Assembly (NCBI RefSeq): GCF_000455825.1
Contig: NZ_ATAO01000002.1
Span: 109,497 to 173,496, forward strand
Length of the DNA: 64,000 nucleotides
DNA from: Microbacterium maritypicum MF109
Lineage (GTDB): Bacteria > Actinomycetota > Actinomycetes > Actinomycetales > Microbacteriaceae
Reading direction: 5' to 3'
Each line of letters opens with the position of its first letter. Within the stretch, counting starts at the first letter, position 1. Position numbers and translations under genes: made by a program. This document shows positions 1 through 8,408 of this stretch, piece after piece. Under the pieces are notes generated by a model, which was not told the DNA's origin, did no database searches, and was given only the letters and a program-made list of their open reading frames with translations.

Positions 1-1
1 C

Positions 2-658
2 GAGCTCTACACGCGCGAGCGCGCCGCCGAGGCTGCCGCGATCGAGCAGGTCAAGCAGGCCGAGGCCCGCACCCGCATCGCCGAGCAGCAAGCGCAGGCC
101 GACAAGGCTCGTGCCGACGGTGAGGCCGCGGCCGCGATCGCCAAGGCCAGCGGTGAGGCGAACGCGCTGCGTGCTCAGGCCGAAGCCGAGGCCGAAGCCC
201 GCCGTCTGCGCGCCAGCGCCGAGGCCGACGCCATCCGCGCCGAGGGTGATGCCCGCGCCGCCGCTCTCGAGGCGGAGGCGAAGGCCATCGCCTCGAACCA
301 GGACGCGTTCCTCTCGCAGCGTGTGCTCGAGGTGCTGCCGTCGATCATGGCCGAGTTCTCCAAGGGTTATGCGGCGATCGGCAACGTGTCGATCATCGGC
401 AGCTCCGGCGAAGACGGCGCGTCGAACGTCGTCGGCGCCGACAGCGCGAAGGCCCTGCGCTCGGTGTTCGACAGCGTCCACTCGGCAACGGGGCTCGACC
501 TCGCCGGGATCATCCAAGGTCAGGCCGTCGGCCGCGGCTTCGGTGCAGGAGTCGCCGAGGCTACGCCGCCCGCACCCGCACCCCCGCCCCGGGTGTCGAC
601 GCCGACCACTCCACCACCGCCCGCTTCCGCAACCCCCGCAGCTCCCGCAGCAGAGTAG
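2..658 (+). CDS. Flotillin/SPFH-family membrane scaffold protein, C-terminal part
   Basis: Only the last 218 residues are in the window; the gene starts upstream. The first ~100 visible residues are a long Ala/Glu/Arg heptad-rich coiled coil (repeated EAEAEARR-type runs), followed by a segment RVLEVLPSIMAEFSKGYAAIG and a GSSGEDG turn, then a Pro/Ala-rich low-complexity tail of ~35 residues. This layout (coiled coil, conserved helical 'PEI/PSIM' region, flexible tail) is that of flotillin or YqiK/FloT-like proteins that organise membrane microdomains. The N-terminal SPFH domain that would prove it lies outside. The reading frame begins at base 2 and stops with TAG at 656. Family is fairly sure, exact role inferred. 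Confidence 0.75.
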   Translation, partial: ELYTRERAAEAAAIEQVKQAEARTRIAEQQAQADKARADGEAAAAIAKASGEANALRAQAEAEAEARRLRASAEADAIRAEGDARAAALEAEAKAIASNQDAFLSQRVLEVLPSIMAEFSKGYAAIGNVSIIGSSGEDGASNVVGADSAKALRSVFDSVHSATGLDLAGIIQGQAVGRGFGAGVAEATPPAPAPPPRVSTPTTPPPPASATPAAPAAE

Positions 659-839
659 GCGGAGCAGCAGAGCACTTCGACCGACCCGGTCGCGGCATCC
701 GCTGTTTCCGGAGCGGGCACCGCCGTCCCCGGTTCACGACTCAGGACACCTGCCCCGTGGACGCGCCGTACTGCCCGCTCCGCCGAATCCCTCGCAGATC
801 TCCTGAGTTCCGAACGGCTCCGGACGTCGCCCGACCGGG

Positions 840-851
840 CAGACTGGACGG
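840..851 (+). promoter_or_regulatory. Leaderless-type -10 for hrpB
   Basis: CAGACT (840-845) ends 6 bases before ATG 852. There is no purine-rich Shine-Dalgarno sequence in the six intervening bases, so transcription probably starts at the ATG. Confidence 0.5.
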
Positions 852-3407
852 ATGACCCCCGCCGCATTCGACCTCGCCGCCATCGGCGCGGGGCTCTCGT
901 TCGCGGCCGCCCTCGACGAGGTCTCGGCCGCGCTCGACACGAGCGGGTCGGTCGTCGTGACCGCGCCCCCGGGCACCGGCAAGACCACACTCGTACCGCC
1001 GCTCGTGGCCTCACGGCGCAGCGGTCGGGTGATCGTCACCCAGCCTCGCCGCGTCGCCGCCCGCGCCGCCGCCCGCCGACTCGCCCACCTCGACGGCTCG
1101 CCCCTCGGCGCACGCGTCGGCTTCACCGTCCGCGGCGAGCGCGCGGCCGGTCCGGAGACGCGGGTCGAGTTCGTCACCGCCGGCGTGCTGCTTCGACGCA
1201 TGCTCGACGACCCAGGGCTCGACGGCGTGGATGCCGTGATCATCGACGAGGTGCACGAGCGCGCGCTCGAGACCGATCTGCTGATCGGTCTGCTCTCCGA
1301 GGTGCGGGAGCTGCGCGATGACCTCATGGTCATCGCAATGTCCGCCACCCTCGACGCGACACGCCTCGCCTCCGTCATCGCCACGGATGCGACACCGGCG
1401 CCAATCGTCGACCACGACGTCCCGGCCTTCCCTCTCGCCGAACGCTGGGCTCCGAGCCCCGTGCCCCGGCTCGACGAGCGCGGTGTCACGTGGGGATTCC
1501 TCGACCACGTCGCGGCGGTCACGGTATCGGCGGCACGGGATCTGGTCCGCGAGACGCCCGATGCCGACGTACTGGTCTTCGCCCCTGGTGCCCGCGAGGT
1601 GGCGGAGATCGCCCGCCGCGTCCGCGATGCCGGCGACAGGTTCGACGTGCGGGAACTGCACGGCCGCATTCCCCCGGCCGAACAGGACGCCGTGATCCGG
1701 GGCCGTACACCGCAAGACCGTCCGCGCATCATCATCACGACGTCGCTCGCCGAATCCTCGCTCACCGTGCCGGGCGTCCGTCTGGTCGTGGACACGTGCC
1801 TGTCGCGGTATCCGCAGCGCGACGCCGCCCGCGGCATGACGGGCCTGGTCACCAGCGCTGCGCCTCGCTCGTCGTGCGTGCAGCGGGCCGGACGCGCCAC
1901 GCGCCAGGGCCCCGGCGCGGTGATCCGCTGCGTCGACGAGCGTTCGTACGCGGCGGCACCCGCCCGTCCGGTGCCGGAGTTGGCCGTGGTCGACCTCGCC
2001 GATGCCGCGCTCCTGCTCGCGTGCTGGGGTGCCCCGGGTGGAAACGGCCTGCGGATGATCGACCCGTTGCCCGCCGCCCACCTGGCCGACGCCATCGCTG
2101 TTCTGCACGGCCTCGGCGCGATCGAGGACGAGGGCCGCGCCACCGCCGAGGGACGTGCACTGGCGCGCATCCCGACCGATCCCCGGCTGGCCCGTGCTCT
2201 GCGCGACGGCAGCCCGACGGTCGGCAGCCGTCTCGCGGCTGAGGTCGTCGCGCTCGTGGGTGGCGATCTGCGAAGCCCCGAGGCCGACATCGCGCGGGCC
2301 CTCATCGCCCTCAGAAACGGGCGGACCCCGGACGCCCGCCGATGGCGAGACGACGCGAACCGCCTCGAACGCATGATCGGCCCGGCGCCGGGCGTGCGCG
2401 CGGACCTCGACGGGGTCGGCCTCGTGATCGCGCTGGCTTTTCCCGAGCGCATCGCCCACCGCGTCGAGCGCACCGCCACCGGAGCGACGTACCTGCTCGC
2501 CTCCGGGACACGCGCAGGGGTGACGGGCCCGCTCGCGGCCGTCGAATGGCTCGCCGTCGCCGACGTGACCCGTGCCTCCGGCCGTGCGGCGGCCGGGTCC
2601 GGTGCGATCATCCGCTCCGCTGCGGCGCTCACCGAGCTGCAGATGGAGCAGGCCGCCAGCCACCTGATGACCGACCGCGTCGAGGCAGACTTCGTCGGAG
2701 GTCGTGTCCAGGCCCGACGCGAACGCCGGATCGGTGCGATCCTGCGCACATCGGTGCCGGTGCGGGCATCGGCCCAGGAGGGGCGGGATGCCGTGCGTCG
2801 TGTGCTCCGGCGCGACGGACTCACGCTGTTCAGCTGGCCCGACGCCGCCGACGGACTGCGCCGCCGTCTGGCGATGCTACGACGCGAGCTCGGCGATCCG
2901 TGGCCCGATGTCTCGGACGCCGGACTGATAGAGACCCTCGACACCTGGCTGGCGTCCGAGCTCGACGCCCTGGCATCCGGCACCCCCGTGGATCGCCTGG
3001 ACCTGACGTCGGCTCTTCGTCGGCTGCTGCCGTGGCCCGAAGCGGTGCGTCTCGACGACCTCGTGCCGGAGCGCCTCGAGGTGCCCAGCGGATCCCGCGT
3101 CCGCATCACCTACCCCGAACCCGACGGCGACCCGACGTCACGTCCTGTCGTCGCCGTGAAGCTCCAGGAGTGCTTCGGCTGGGCGGAGACCCCCCGCCTC
3201 GTCGACGGACGGGTACCGGTGCTGTTCCACCTGCTGTCCCCCGCAGGGCGTCCGCTCGCGGTCACCGACGACCTCGCCTCGTTCTGGTCCGGCCCCTACG
3301 CACAGGTCCGCGCCGAGATGCGGGGGCGCTACCCGAGGCATCCCTGGCCCGAGGATCCGTGGGCCGCCACACCGACCAAGCACACCAAGAACCGCGCCGC
3401 GCGCTGA
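852..3407 (+). CDS. hrpB: HrpB-type DEAH-box ATP-dependent helicase
   Basis: 851 residues, normal for HrpB (about 800-850). Motif I GTGKT at 41-45, motif II DEVHER at 132-137, motif III SAT at 164-166, motif VI QRAGRATRQGPG near 340, and the long C-terminal HrpB-specific region ending in a basic tail. DEAH/RHA helicases use NTP hydrolysis to unwind RNA or RNA-protein complexes; the bacterial HrpB role is poorly defined and mostly considered RNA metabolism. The gene stands alone, converging on the ABC-2 permease with only 19 bases between stop codons. Start ATG is supported by the leaderless -10 just upstream. Confidence 0.93.
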   Translation: MTPAAFDLAAIGAGLSFAAALDEVSAALDTSGSVVVTAPPGTGKTTLVPPLVASRRSGRVIVTQPRRVAARAAARRLAHLDGSPLGARVGFTVRGERAAGPETRVEFVTAGVLLRRMLDDPGLDGVDAVIIDEVHERALETDLLIGLLSEVRELRDDLMVIAMSATLDATRLASVIATDATPAPIVDHDVPAFPLAERWAPSPVPRLDERGVTWGFLDHVAAVTVSAARDLVRETPDADVLVFAPGAREVAEIARRVRDAGDRFDVRELHGRIPPAEQDAVIRGRTPQDRPRIIITTSLAESSLTVPGVRLVVDTCLSRYPQRDAARGMTGLVTSAAPRSSCVQRAGRATRQGPGAVIRCVDERSYAAAPARPVPELAVVDLADAALLLACWGAPGGNGLRMIDPLPAAHLADAIAVLHGLGAIEDEGRATAEGRALARIPTDPRLARALRDGSPTVGSRLAAEVVALVGGDLRSPEADIARALIALRNGRTPDARRWRDDANRLERMIGPAPGVRADLDGVGLVIALAFPERIAHRVERTATGATYLLASGTRAGVTGPLAAVEWLAVADVTRASGRAAAGSGAIIRSAAALTELQMEQAASHLMTDRVEADFVGGRVQARRERRIGAILRTSVPVRASAQEGRDAVRRVLRRDGLTLFSWPDAADGLRRRLAMLRRELGDPWPDVSDAGLIETLDTWLASELDALASGTPVDRLDLTSALRRLLPWPEAVRLDDLVPERLEVPSGSRVRITYPEPDGDPTSRPVVAVKLQECFGWAETPRLVDGRVPVLFHLLSPAGRPLAVTDDLASFWSGPYAQVRAEMRGRYPRHPWPEDPWAATPTKHTKNRAAR

Positions 3408-3426
3408 ACACCGACCGGGACGGGAG

Positions 3427-4161
3427 TCAGCGGGTGCGCCGCCGCAGTGTCAGCGAGGCGAGCACGAGAGCGCCGACCGCGAAGGCCACGACGATCAGCA
3501 GCGGACCGAAGACATCCCACCCCTCGTCGCCCGCGGCGACCGCGTTGATCGTGTCGATCGCGTAGCTCAGCGGAAGCCAGTCGGAGATCGCGTGCAGCAC
3601 ATCGGGCATCTGATCACGGGGCATGAAGAGCCCGCCGAGGATGATCTGCGGGAACACCAGCAGCGGCATGAACTGCACCGCCTGGAACTCGGTCTGGGCG
3701 AACGCGCTCGCGAGCAGACCGAGCGCGGTACCGAGCAGCGCGTCGACCACCGCGACCAGGCCGAGCTGCCAGAGCGGACCTTCGACGTCGAGCCCGCACA
3801 CCCCGACGGCGAACGACACTGTGATCACCGCCTGCAGCAGAGCCATCAGACCGAACGCGAGCGCGTACCCGAGGATGAAGTCGGCCTTCTCGAGCGGGGT
3901 CGTCATCAGGCGTTCGAGGGTGCCCGAACGGCGCTCGCGCAGGGTCGTTATCGAGGTGATGAGGAACATCACGATGAACGGGAACAGCGCCAGGATCGCG
4001 CCGCCGAACTGATCGAAGACGCCGTCCTGATCGCTGAACAGCCAGGCGAAGAGGCCCACGAGCAGACTCGGCGCGATGAGCATCAGCGCGATCGACCGCG
4101 GGTCGTGCCGCAATTGGGCGAGCACGCGCCCGGCGGTGGCGAACGTCCGGCGGCCGTTCAT
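3427..4161 (-). CDS. ABC-2 type exporter permease
   Basis: 244 residues with six predicted membrane segments (about 27-45, 55-75, 100-125, 135-155, 165-185, 220-238) and the ABC-2 hallmark loop TLRERRSGTLERLMTTPL after TM2. This is the DrrB/YhhJ-type membrane subunit of a drug or lipid exporter. Its start overlaps the end of the ATPase gene by 4 bases (4158-4161), so the two are translationally coupled. Substrate unknown; the adjacent TetR regulator suggests an inducible efflux pump. Confidence 0.88.
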   Translation of the reverse strand: MNGRRTFATAGRVLAQLRHDPRSIALMLIAPSLLVGLFAWLFSDQDGVFDQFGGAILALFPFIVMFLITSITTLRERRSGTLERLMTTPLEKADFILGYALAFGLMALLQAVITVSFAVGVCGLDVEGPLWQLGLVAVVDALLGTALGLLASAFAQTEFQAVQFMPLLVFPQIILGGLFMPRDQMPDVLHAISDWLPLSYAIDTINAVAAGDEGWDVFGPLLIVVAFAVGALVLASLTLRRRTR

Positions 4162-4943
4162 TCTCCGGCCTCCTCCTGCTGGTCGCGCGCTCCTCGGCGC
4201 GATCGCCTCGTGTCGCCGACACCAGCCGCGCGGTCGCGCTCGATCAGCACGAGGAACGCGGCCTCGGCGTCGGTCGTGCCGGTGTCGGCGAGGAGCGAGG
4301 TCGGAGTCGTGTCGGCGATGATCCGCCCCTCGCGCATCAGCAGCAGCCGGTCACAGCGCACGGCCTCGTCCATCACATGGCTCGACACGATGAGCGTCAC
4401 CCCTCGATCCGCGAGACCGCGGAAGAGGGCCCACAGCTCGGCGCGCAGCACGGGATCGAGTCCCACCGTCGGCTCGTCCAACACGACGAGCTCGGGCGCT
4501 CCGATCAGGGCCACCGCGAGCGACACCCGCGTGGCCTGGCCGCCGCTCAGGGAGTCCACGAGCTGCCCCGCCTGCGGGCCGAGACCGACCTCGTCGATGA
4601 CCCGATCGACGTCGCCCCTGGGCGCCTTGAGCAGCGAAGCGAAGTACAAGAGGTTCTGACGCACACTCAGATCGCCGTAGACCGAGGCCCCCTGCGTGCC
4701 GTACGCGACCCGGCGCCGCAGCCGTCGCGACCCTCCCGGCTCGCCCAGTACCGTCACCTCGCCCGAGGCGATCCTCTGCACGCCGACGATCGAGCGCATG
4801 AGCGTGGTCTTGCCGCATCCGGAAGGGCCCAGCAGGCCCGTGATCTGGCCGCGGGGGATCGCGAGGTCGATCCCGTCGAACACGTGCACCGCCCCGCGAC
4901 GCACACGCAGCTGCGCGATCTCGACGGCGGAGTTATTCATCAT
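4158..4943 (-). CDS. ABC exporter ATP-binding subunit
   Basis: 261 residues from the chosen start. Walker A GPSGCGKT at 39-46, signature LSGGQ, Walker B VVLDEP followed by the D-loop TVGLDP, and an H-switch SSHVMDE. It is the DrrA-like ATPase partner of the permease that follows with a 4-base overlap. An upstream in-frame start at 4979 is possible but would lie on the -35 box of a very good promoter; the promoter geometry (TTGACG-17 bp-CATAAT, then 7 bases) puts the transcript start at the ATG at 4943 (a second ATG follows at 4940). There is no ribosome-binding site, consistent with a leaderless message. A palindrome covers the start codon. Confidence 0.9.
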   Translation of the reverse strand: MMNNSAVEIAQLRVRRGAVHVFDGIDLAIPRGQITGLLGPSGCGKTTLMRSIVGVQRIASGEVTVLGEPGGSRRLRRRVAYGTQGASVYGDLSVRQNLLYFASLLKAPRGDVDRVIDEVGLGPQAGQLVDSLSGGQATRVSLAVALIGAPELVVLDEPTVGLDPVLRAELWALFRGLADRGVTLIVSSHVMDEAVRCDRLLLMREGRIIADTTPTSLLADTGTTDAEAAFLVLIERDRAAGVGDTRRSRRGARDQQEEAGE

Positions 4944-4979
4944 GTGATGAATTATGCGCCCGCCCGTCGTCCGCGTCAA
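4935..4979 (-). promoter_or_regulatory. Promoter and palindromic operator of the ABC exporter
   Basis: On the minus strand: -35 TTGACG (4979-4974), 17-base spacer, -10 CATAAT (4956-4951), then ATG at 4943. A perfect 8+8 inverted repeat ATTCATCA-tg-TGATGAAT (4935-4952) overlaps the edge of the -10 and the two ATG codons. A repressor bound here would block the promoter and start site; the TetR gene directly upstream is the obvious candidate (inference). Confidence 0.75.
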
Positions 4980-5014
4980 CAGGGTCCGCAGACACCCGAT
5001 GCCGACGTTCGGCG

Positions 5015-5611
5015 TCAGTCGAAGAGGTAGCGCTGAACGGTCGGGCCGAGACGGGAGACGAGTTCATCGATCGGTGCCGCCGCAAGCGCCGGCAGCCGCA
5101 GCACATAGCGTGCGATCAGCAGCCCGGCGATCTGCGAGGCGACGAGCGAGGCGCGCAGATCGGCGTCGTCGACGTCGAGGCGCCGAGCCACCCGGGAGAG
5201 AAGTTCGCGCGACAGGAAGCCCGCCAGCAGCGGGGTCGTGAGCCGACTGCCGATCGCAGTGCGCAGCAGCATGACTCCCCGACGGCGCACCTCGGGCTGC
5301 TCGAACGCCTCGAGGACGTACCGGATCAGCCGGTCGCCGATCTCGTCACGCGGACCCGCGAGGATCCCCGGCACATCGACATCCGGTCGCAGCGGAATGC
5401 CCACGGCTTCTGCGAAGAGATCGGCCTTGGTGCCGAAGTAGTGATGCACGAGGGCAGAATCCACACCGGCCCTGGCGGCGATGGAGCGGATCGTCGCGCC
5501 GTCGTATCCCTTTTCACCGAAGTCGTCGACCGCAGCCGCGATGATGCGCGCTCGCGAGTCGGAGACGCCCCGGGGGCGGCCACGCCGCCGCGCGGGCTTC
5601 TGCTCGGTCAT
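5015..5611 (-). CDS. TetR-family transcriptional regulator
   Basis: 198 residues. N-terminal helix-turn-helix at about 20-65 with the family pattern ATIRSIAARAGV...ALVHHYFGTKADLFAEAV, then a helical ligand-binding domain. It precedes the ABC exporter genes on the same strand with a 71-base gap to the ATPase start, the common arrangement of an efflux pump and its drug-sensing repressor. Its own promoter looks leaderless: TAGGCT ends 7 bases before the ATG. Ligand unknown. Confidence 0.9.
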   Translation of the reverse strand: MTEQKPARRRGRPRGVSDSRARIIAAAVDDFGEKGYDGATIRSIAARAGVDSALVHHYFGTKADLFAEAVGIPLRPDVDVPGILAGPRDEIGDRLIRYVLEAFEQPEVRRRGVMLLRTAIGSRLTTPLLAGFLSRELLSRVARRLDVDDADLRASLVASQIAGLLIARYVLRLPALAAAPIDELVSRLGPTVQRYLFD

Positions 5612-5624
5612 GTCCGTCAGCCTA
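5612..5624 (-). promoter_or_regulatory. Leaderless-type -10 for the TetR gene
   Basis: TAGGCT (5624-5619) followed by 7 bases and ATG at 5611; no Shine-Dalgarno sequence between them. Confidence 0.55.
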
Positions 5625-5653
5625 TGACGCGCGACGAGGGCACGGCGCGTGAG

Positions 5654-6406
5654 TCAGTCGAGCAGATGGCGGAGGTAGCGGGTCGGATGCTCGAGGAACG
5701 AGCGCCAGTGGTTCACGATCTCGAGGTCGTCCCACTCCGCCGGCCGCACACCCCACTCCCCCACTTCGAGGATCTTCGCGCCGGGAAGAGCAGCGAGCAC
5801 CGGCGAATGCGTCGCGCACAGCACCTGGCCGCCCTCATCGGCGATGCGACGGAGCACGGCGATGAGCGCGAGCGTCGAGTTGAAGGACAGCGCCGCCTCC
5901 GGCTCGTCGAGGCAGTAGAAGCCCGGCTCGTCGAATCGGCTCTCCAGCAGGGCGAGGAACGATTCGCCGTGACTCATCTCGTGGAACGGGACGTCGCCGC
6001 GGGCCGAGGGGTTCTCCTCCAGGTAGGTGTAGAACGAGTGCATCGTCTCGGCGCGGAGGAAGAAACCCCACCGATTCGCCCCCACGCCCCGCTGCAGCCG
6101 CAGCCAGTCCGACAACGGCGACTCGGTCGCGCGCGTGGTGTGTCTGGCCTGGCGGGAACCGCCCTCGGGAGAGAGCCCATAGGCGATCGCGATCCCCTCG
6201 ACCAGTGTCGACTTGCCGCTGCCGTTCTCGCCGACCAGGAACGTGACGCCGGGGTCGAGGTCGATCCCCTCGCGCAGCACCTGGGCGACGGCGGGGATGC
6301 TCGTCGGCCATCCTGCGCCGGGTGCGGGGGCGTCGTCGTTCGGGCGCACCGCCACGACGGGCTGCTGACGTCGACGGCGGGAGGCCGGCTCCCAGAACTC
6401 ATCCAT
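5654..6406 (-). CDS. Orphan AAA/ABC-type ATPase
   Basis: 250 residues. Walker A GENGSGKST near 60, an ABC-like signature MSHGESFLALL near 150, Walker B FYCLDEPEAAL near 165 and a switch histidine in ATHSPVLA. These are features of the Rad50/SMC-like 'predicted ATPase' family (AAA_21/AAA_23) that work as soluble ATPases, sometimes with nuclease partners; no membrane or nuclease partner is adjacent here. GGAGG lies 6 bases before the ATG, and TAGCCT (6439-6434) could be its -10, giving a normal leader of about 20 bases. Function not known; housekeeping conservation in actinobacteria is likely. Confidence 0.8.
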   Translation of the reverse strand: MDEFWEPASRRRRQQPVVAVRPNDDAPAPGAGWPTSIPAVAQVLREGIDLDPGVTFLVGENGSGKSTLVEGIAIAYGLSPEGGSRQARHTTRATESPLSDWLRLQRGVGANRWGFFLRAETMHSFYTYLEENPSARGDVPFHEMSHGESFLALLESRFDEPGFYCLDEPEAALSFNSTLALIAVLRRIADEGGQVLCATHSPVLAALPGAKILEVGEWGVRPAEWDDLEIVNHWRSFLEHPTRYLRHLLD

Positions 6407-6474
6407 CGTGATCCTCCGCGTGTCGTCTCGTGGAGGCTACCGGCATCCGGGGACACCCGCGCGACCGAGGACCG

Positions 6475-7971
6475 TCAGCACTCGATGACGTTGACCGCGA
6501 GGCCGCCTTCGCTGGTCTCCTTGTACTTCGTCGACATGTCGGCCCCGGTCTGGCGCATGGTCTCGACGACCGCATCCAGGGAGACGTAATGGCTGCCGTC
6601 GCCGCGCAGGGCGAGGCGGGCGGCGGTCACGGCCGTCGACGCGGCGATCGCGTTGCGCTCGATGCACGGAATCTGCACGAGTCCGCCGATGGGGTCGCAC
6701 GTGAGACCGAGGTGGTGCTCCATCGCGATCTCGGCGGCGTTCTCGATCTGGCGGTTCGTTCCGCCCATCACTGCCGTCAGGCCGCCGGCTGCCATGGCGC
6801 AGGCGGAGCCGACCTCGGCCTGGCATCCGCCCTCCGCCCCGGAGATCGACGCGTTGGCCTTGAACAACGACCCGAGGGCCGTCGCGGTCAGCAGGAAGCG
6901 GCGGATGCCACGGCGACGGTTCGCCTCGGCGGTCTGCTCTTCGTCGAGGTCGCTCCCGTCGCTCACCGCGCGCACGTCCGACTCGAACCCGAGGAGTGCG
7001 CTGCCGACCAGCTCGCCGTAGGGCGTGACCGCGTTGCCCGCCCCGAGTCCGGAGTCGGCGAGGAACCGCCACCAGTACATCGCGACGGCCGGGAGGATTC
7101 CGGCGGCACCGTTCGTCGGCGCCGTGACCACGCGGCCACCCGCGGCGTTCTCCTCGTTGACCGCGAGCGCGAAGGCGCCGAGCCACTCACCCGGAAGCTC
7201 ACGATGGCCGTCGGCCTCGACCTCTTCGAGCTGGCCGCGGATCACTCCGGCCCGCCGCTTGACCTTGAGGATGCCGGGAAGCGTGCCGTCGGCGTGGAGA
7301 CCCGCATCCACGCACCCCGACATCGCGTCCCAGATCGCGTCGAGGCCGGCCGCGACCTCTTCCTCGCTGCGCAGCGAGGTCTCATTGAGTCGGGCCACCT
7401 CGGCGATCGAGAGCCCGTTCTCGTCACAGAGCGCGAGCAGCGACGCGGCATCCGCGTACGAGTACGGGAATCCCGAGGTCGTGAGCTTCGCCTCCTCGCC
7501 ATCGCGCCGGATGAACCCGCCGCCCACCGAGTAGTAGGTCTCCTCGGCGACGACCTGCTCCGCGGAGTCCCAGGCGGTGATGGTCATGGCGTTCGGGTGA
7601 CCGGGAAGCCGGGTGCGCGGCGCGAAGACGATGTCGTCCTTCGCGAAGGGCACGTCGTGCGCGCCGTCGATGCGAATCACGGCTTGTGCCGGCAGGTCGG
7701 TCCAGGCCGAGCGCACCTCGGCGGGGTCGCAGGTCTCCGGCGCGAGTCCGCGGAGGCCGGCGACGACGGCATCCGGCGTCCCGTGCCCGATTCCCGTCGC
7801 GCCGAGCGAGCCGTACAGTGTGCTTCCGATGCGGGTGACCTGCGGCAGGACGCCCGTCGCAGTGAGTCGTCGTGCGAAGTCGAGAGCCGCTCGCATCGGT
7901 CCGACCGTATGGGAGCTCGAAGGCCCCACTCCGATGGAGAAGAGGTCGAAGGCCGAGACGTACGCAGTCAC
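6475..7971 (-). CDS. sdaA: L-serine ammonia-lyase (serine dehydratase), single-chain iron-sulfur type
   Basis: About 498 residues, the length of single-chain SdaA enzymes that deaminate L-serine to pyruvate and ammonia using a 4Fe-4S cluster. It begins YVSAFDLFSIGVGPSSSHTVGPM (the family N-terminus; SSSHT binds substrate) and keeps the cluster cysteines in EGGCQAEVGSACAMAAGG and LTCDPIGGLVQIPCIERN. The end VNVIEC carries the C-terminal cysteine known to sit in the active site. The start is a GTG at 7971; GGAGGG lies only one base away, too close to act as a normal site, while TAGCCT ends 6 bases upstream, favouring leaderless translation. Confidence 0.95.
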   Translation of the reverse strand: MTAYVSAFDLFSIGVGPSSSHTVGPMRAALDFARRLTATGVLPQVTRIGSTLYGSLGATGIGHGTPDAVVAGLRGLAPETCDPAEVRSAWTDLPAQAVIRIDGAHDVPFAKDDIVFAPRTRLPGHPNAMTITAWDSAEQVVAEETYYSVGGGFIRRDGEEAKLTTSGFPYSYADAASLLALCDENGLSIAEVARLNETSLRSEEEVAAGLDAIWDAMSGCVDAGLHADGTLPGILKVKRRAGVIRGQLEEVEADGHRELPGEWLGAFALAVNEENAAGGRVVTAPTNGAAGILPAVAMYWWRFLADSGLGAGNAVTPYGELVGSALLGFESDVRAVSDGSDLDEEQTAEANRRRGIRRFLLTATALGSLFKANASISGAEGGCQAEVGSACAMAAGGLTAVMGGTNRQIENAAEIAMEHHLGLTCDPIGGLVQIPCIERNAIAASTAVTAARLALRGDGSHYVSLDAVVETMRQTGADMSTKYKETSEGGLAVNVIEC

Positions 7972-7983
7972 CCCTCCAGGCTA
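7972..7983 (-). promoter_or_regulatory. Leaderless-type -10 for sdaA
   Basis: TAGCCT (7983-7978) then six bases and GTG at 7971. Confidence 0.45.
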
Positions 7984-8097
7984 CGCCGGATCGGCGACTT
8001 CGGTTCACCGAGGTTAACTCGCCGTCCCGTCAACCCCCTACAGCCCCATCCGCCGCCGAGGCATCCTGAGCGGACGACATCATCGAAAGGGGTCCCC

Positions 8098-8394
8098 ATG
8101 ACCGACAGCACTCCCGAGCCCGAGCCCACCGACGAGCTCTCCGCCGAGGCGCAGACTCCGACTCCCACCTCGACCTCCGACACGAGCGACGGCGAGGTCA
8201 CGACACCGGCACAAGCCGAGTCCCCCGAAGACGCCGACCCGAACGAGGTGCCCCGCACCGAAGACCTCGAAGAGCCGAGCACCGAGAAGGCCCCGGGCGA
8301 GGAGCCCAAAGCCCCGAAGCGCGACGAGCCCGAGCCCGATCACGAGGCGGTCGGCATCGGCGTGGTCGACACGGAAGAGCCGCAGGCCGGCTGA
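8098..8394 (+). CDS. Small acidic, disordered protein
   Basis: 98 residues composed almost only of Glu, Asp, Pro, Thr, Ser and Ala (for example TPEPEPTDELSAEA, EEPKAPKRDEPEPDHE), so very acidic and probably unstructured, with a slightly less biased end VGIGVVDTEEPQAG. No membrane segment or signal peptide. The ATG has a good ribosome-binding site (GAAAGGGG 5 bases upstream). It is divergent from sdaA. Similar acidic small proteins are common in Microbacteriaceae genomes without assigned function. That it is a real gene rests on the ribosome-binding site and on the frame; function unknown. Confidence 0.65.
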   Translation: MTDSTPEPEPTDELSAEAQTPTPTSTSDTSDGEVTTPAQAESPEDADPNEVPRTEDLEEPSTEKAPGEEPKAPKRDEPEPDHEAVGIGVVDTEEPQAG

Positions 8395-8408
8395 GACCCG
8401 CGACCGCG

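Noticed and set aside
734..3109. Long minus-strand open frame opposite hrpB (791 codons)
   Set aside because: It lies entirely antisense to a clear helicase gene; composition is Arg/Ser-rich with no recognisable domain, as expected for the complement of a high-GC gene.
5654..6406. Orphan ATPase as part of an anti-phage defence system
   Set aside because: No adjacent nuclease, reverse transcriptase or toxin gene; neighbours are sdaA and an efflux regulator.
6430..8097. Plus-strand frame opposite sdaA that would extend the small acidic protein
   Set aside because: Antisense to sdaA. Only the last part from the ATG at 8098, with its own ribosome-binding site, is kept as a gene.
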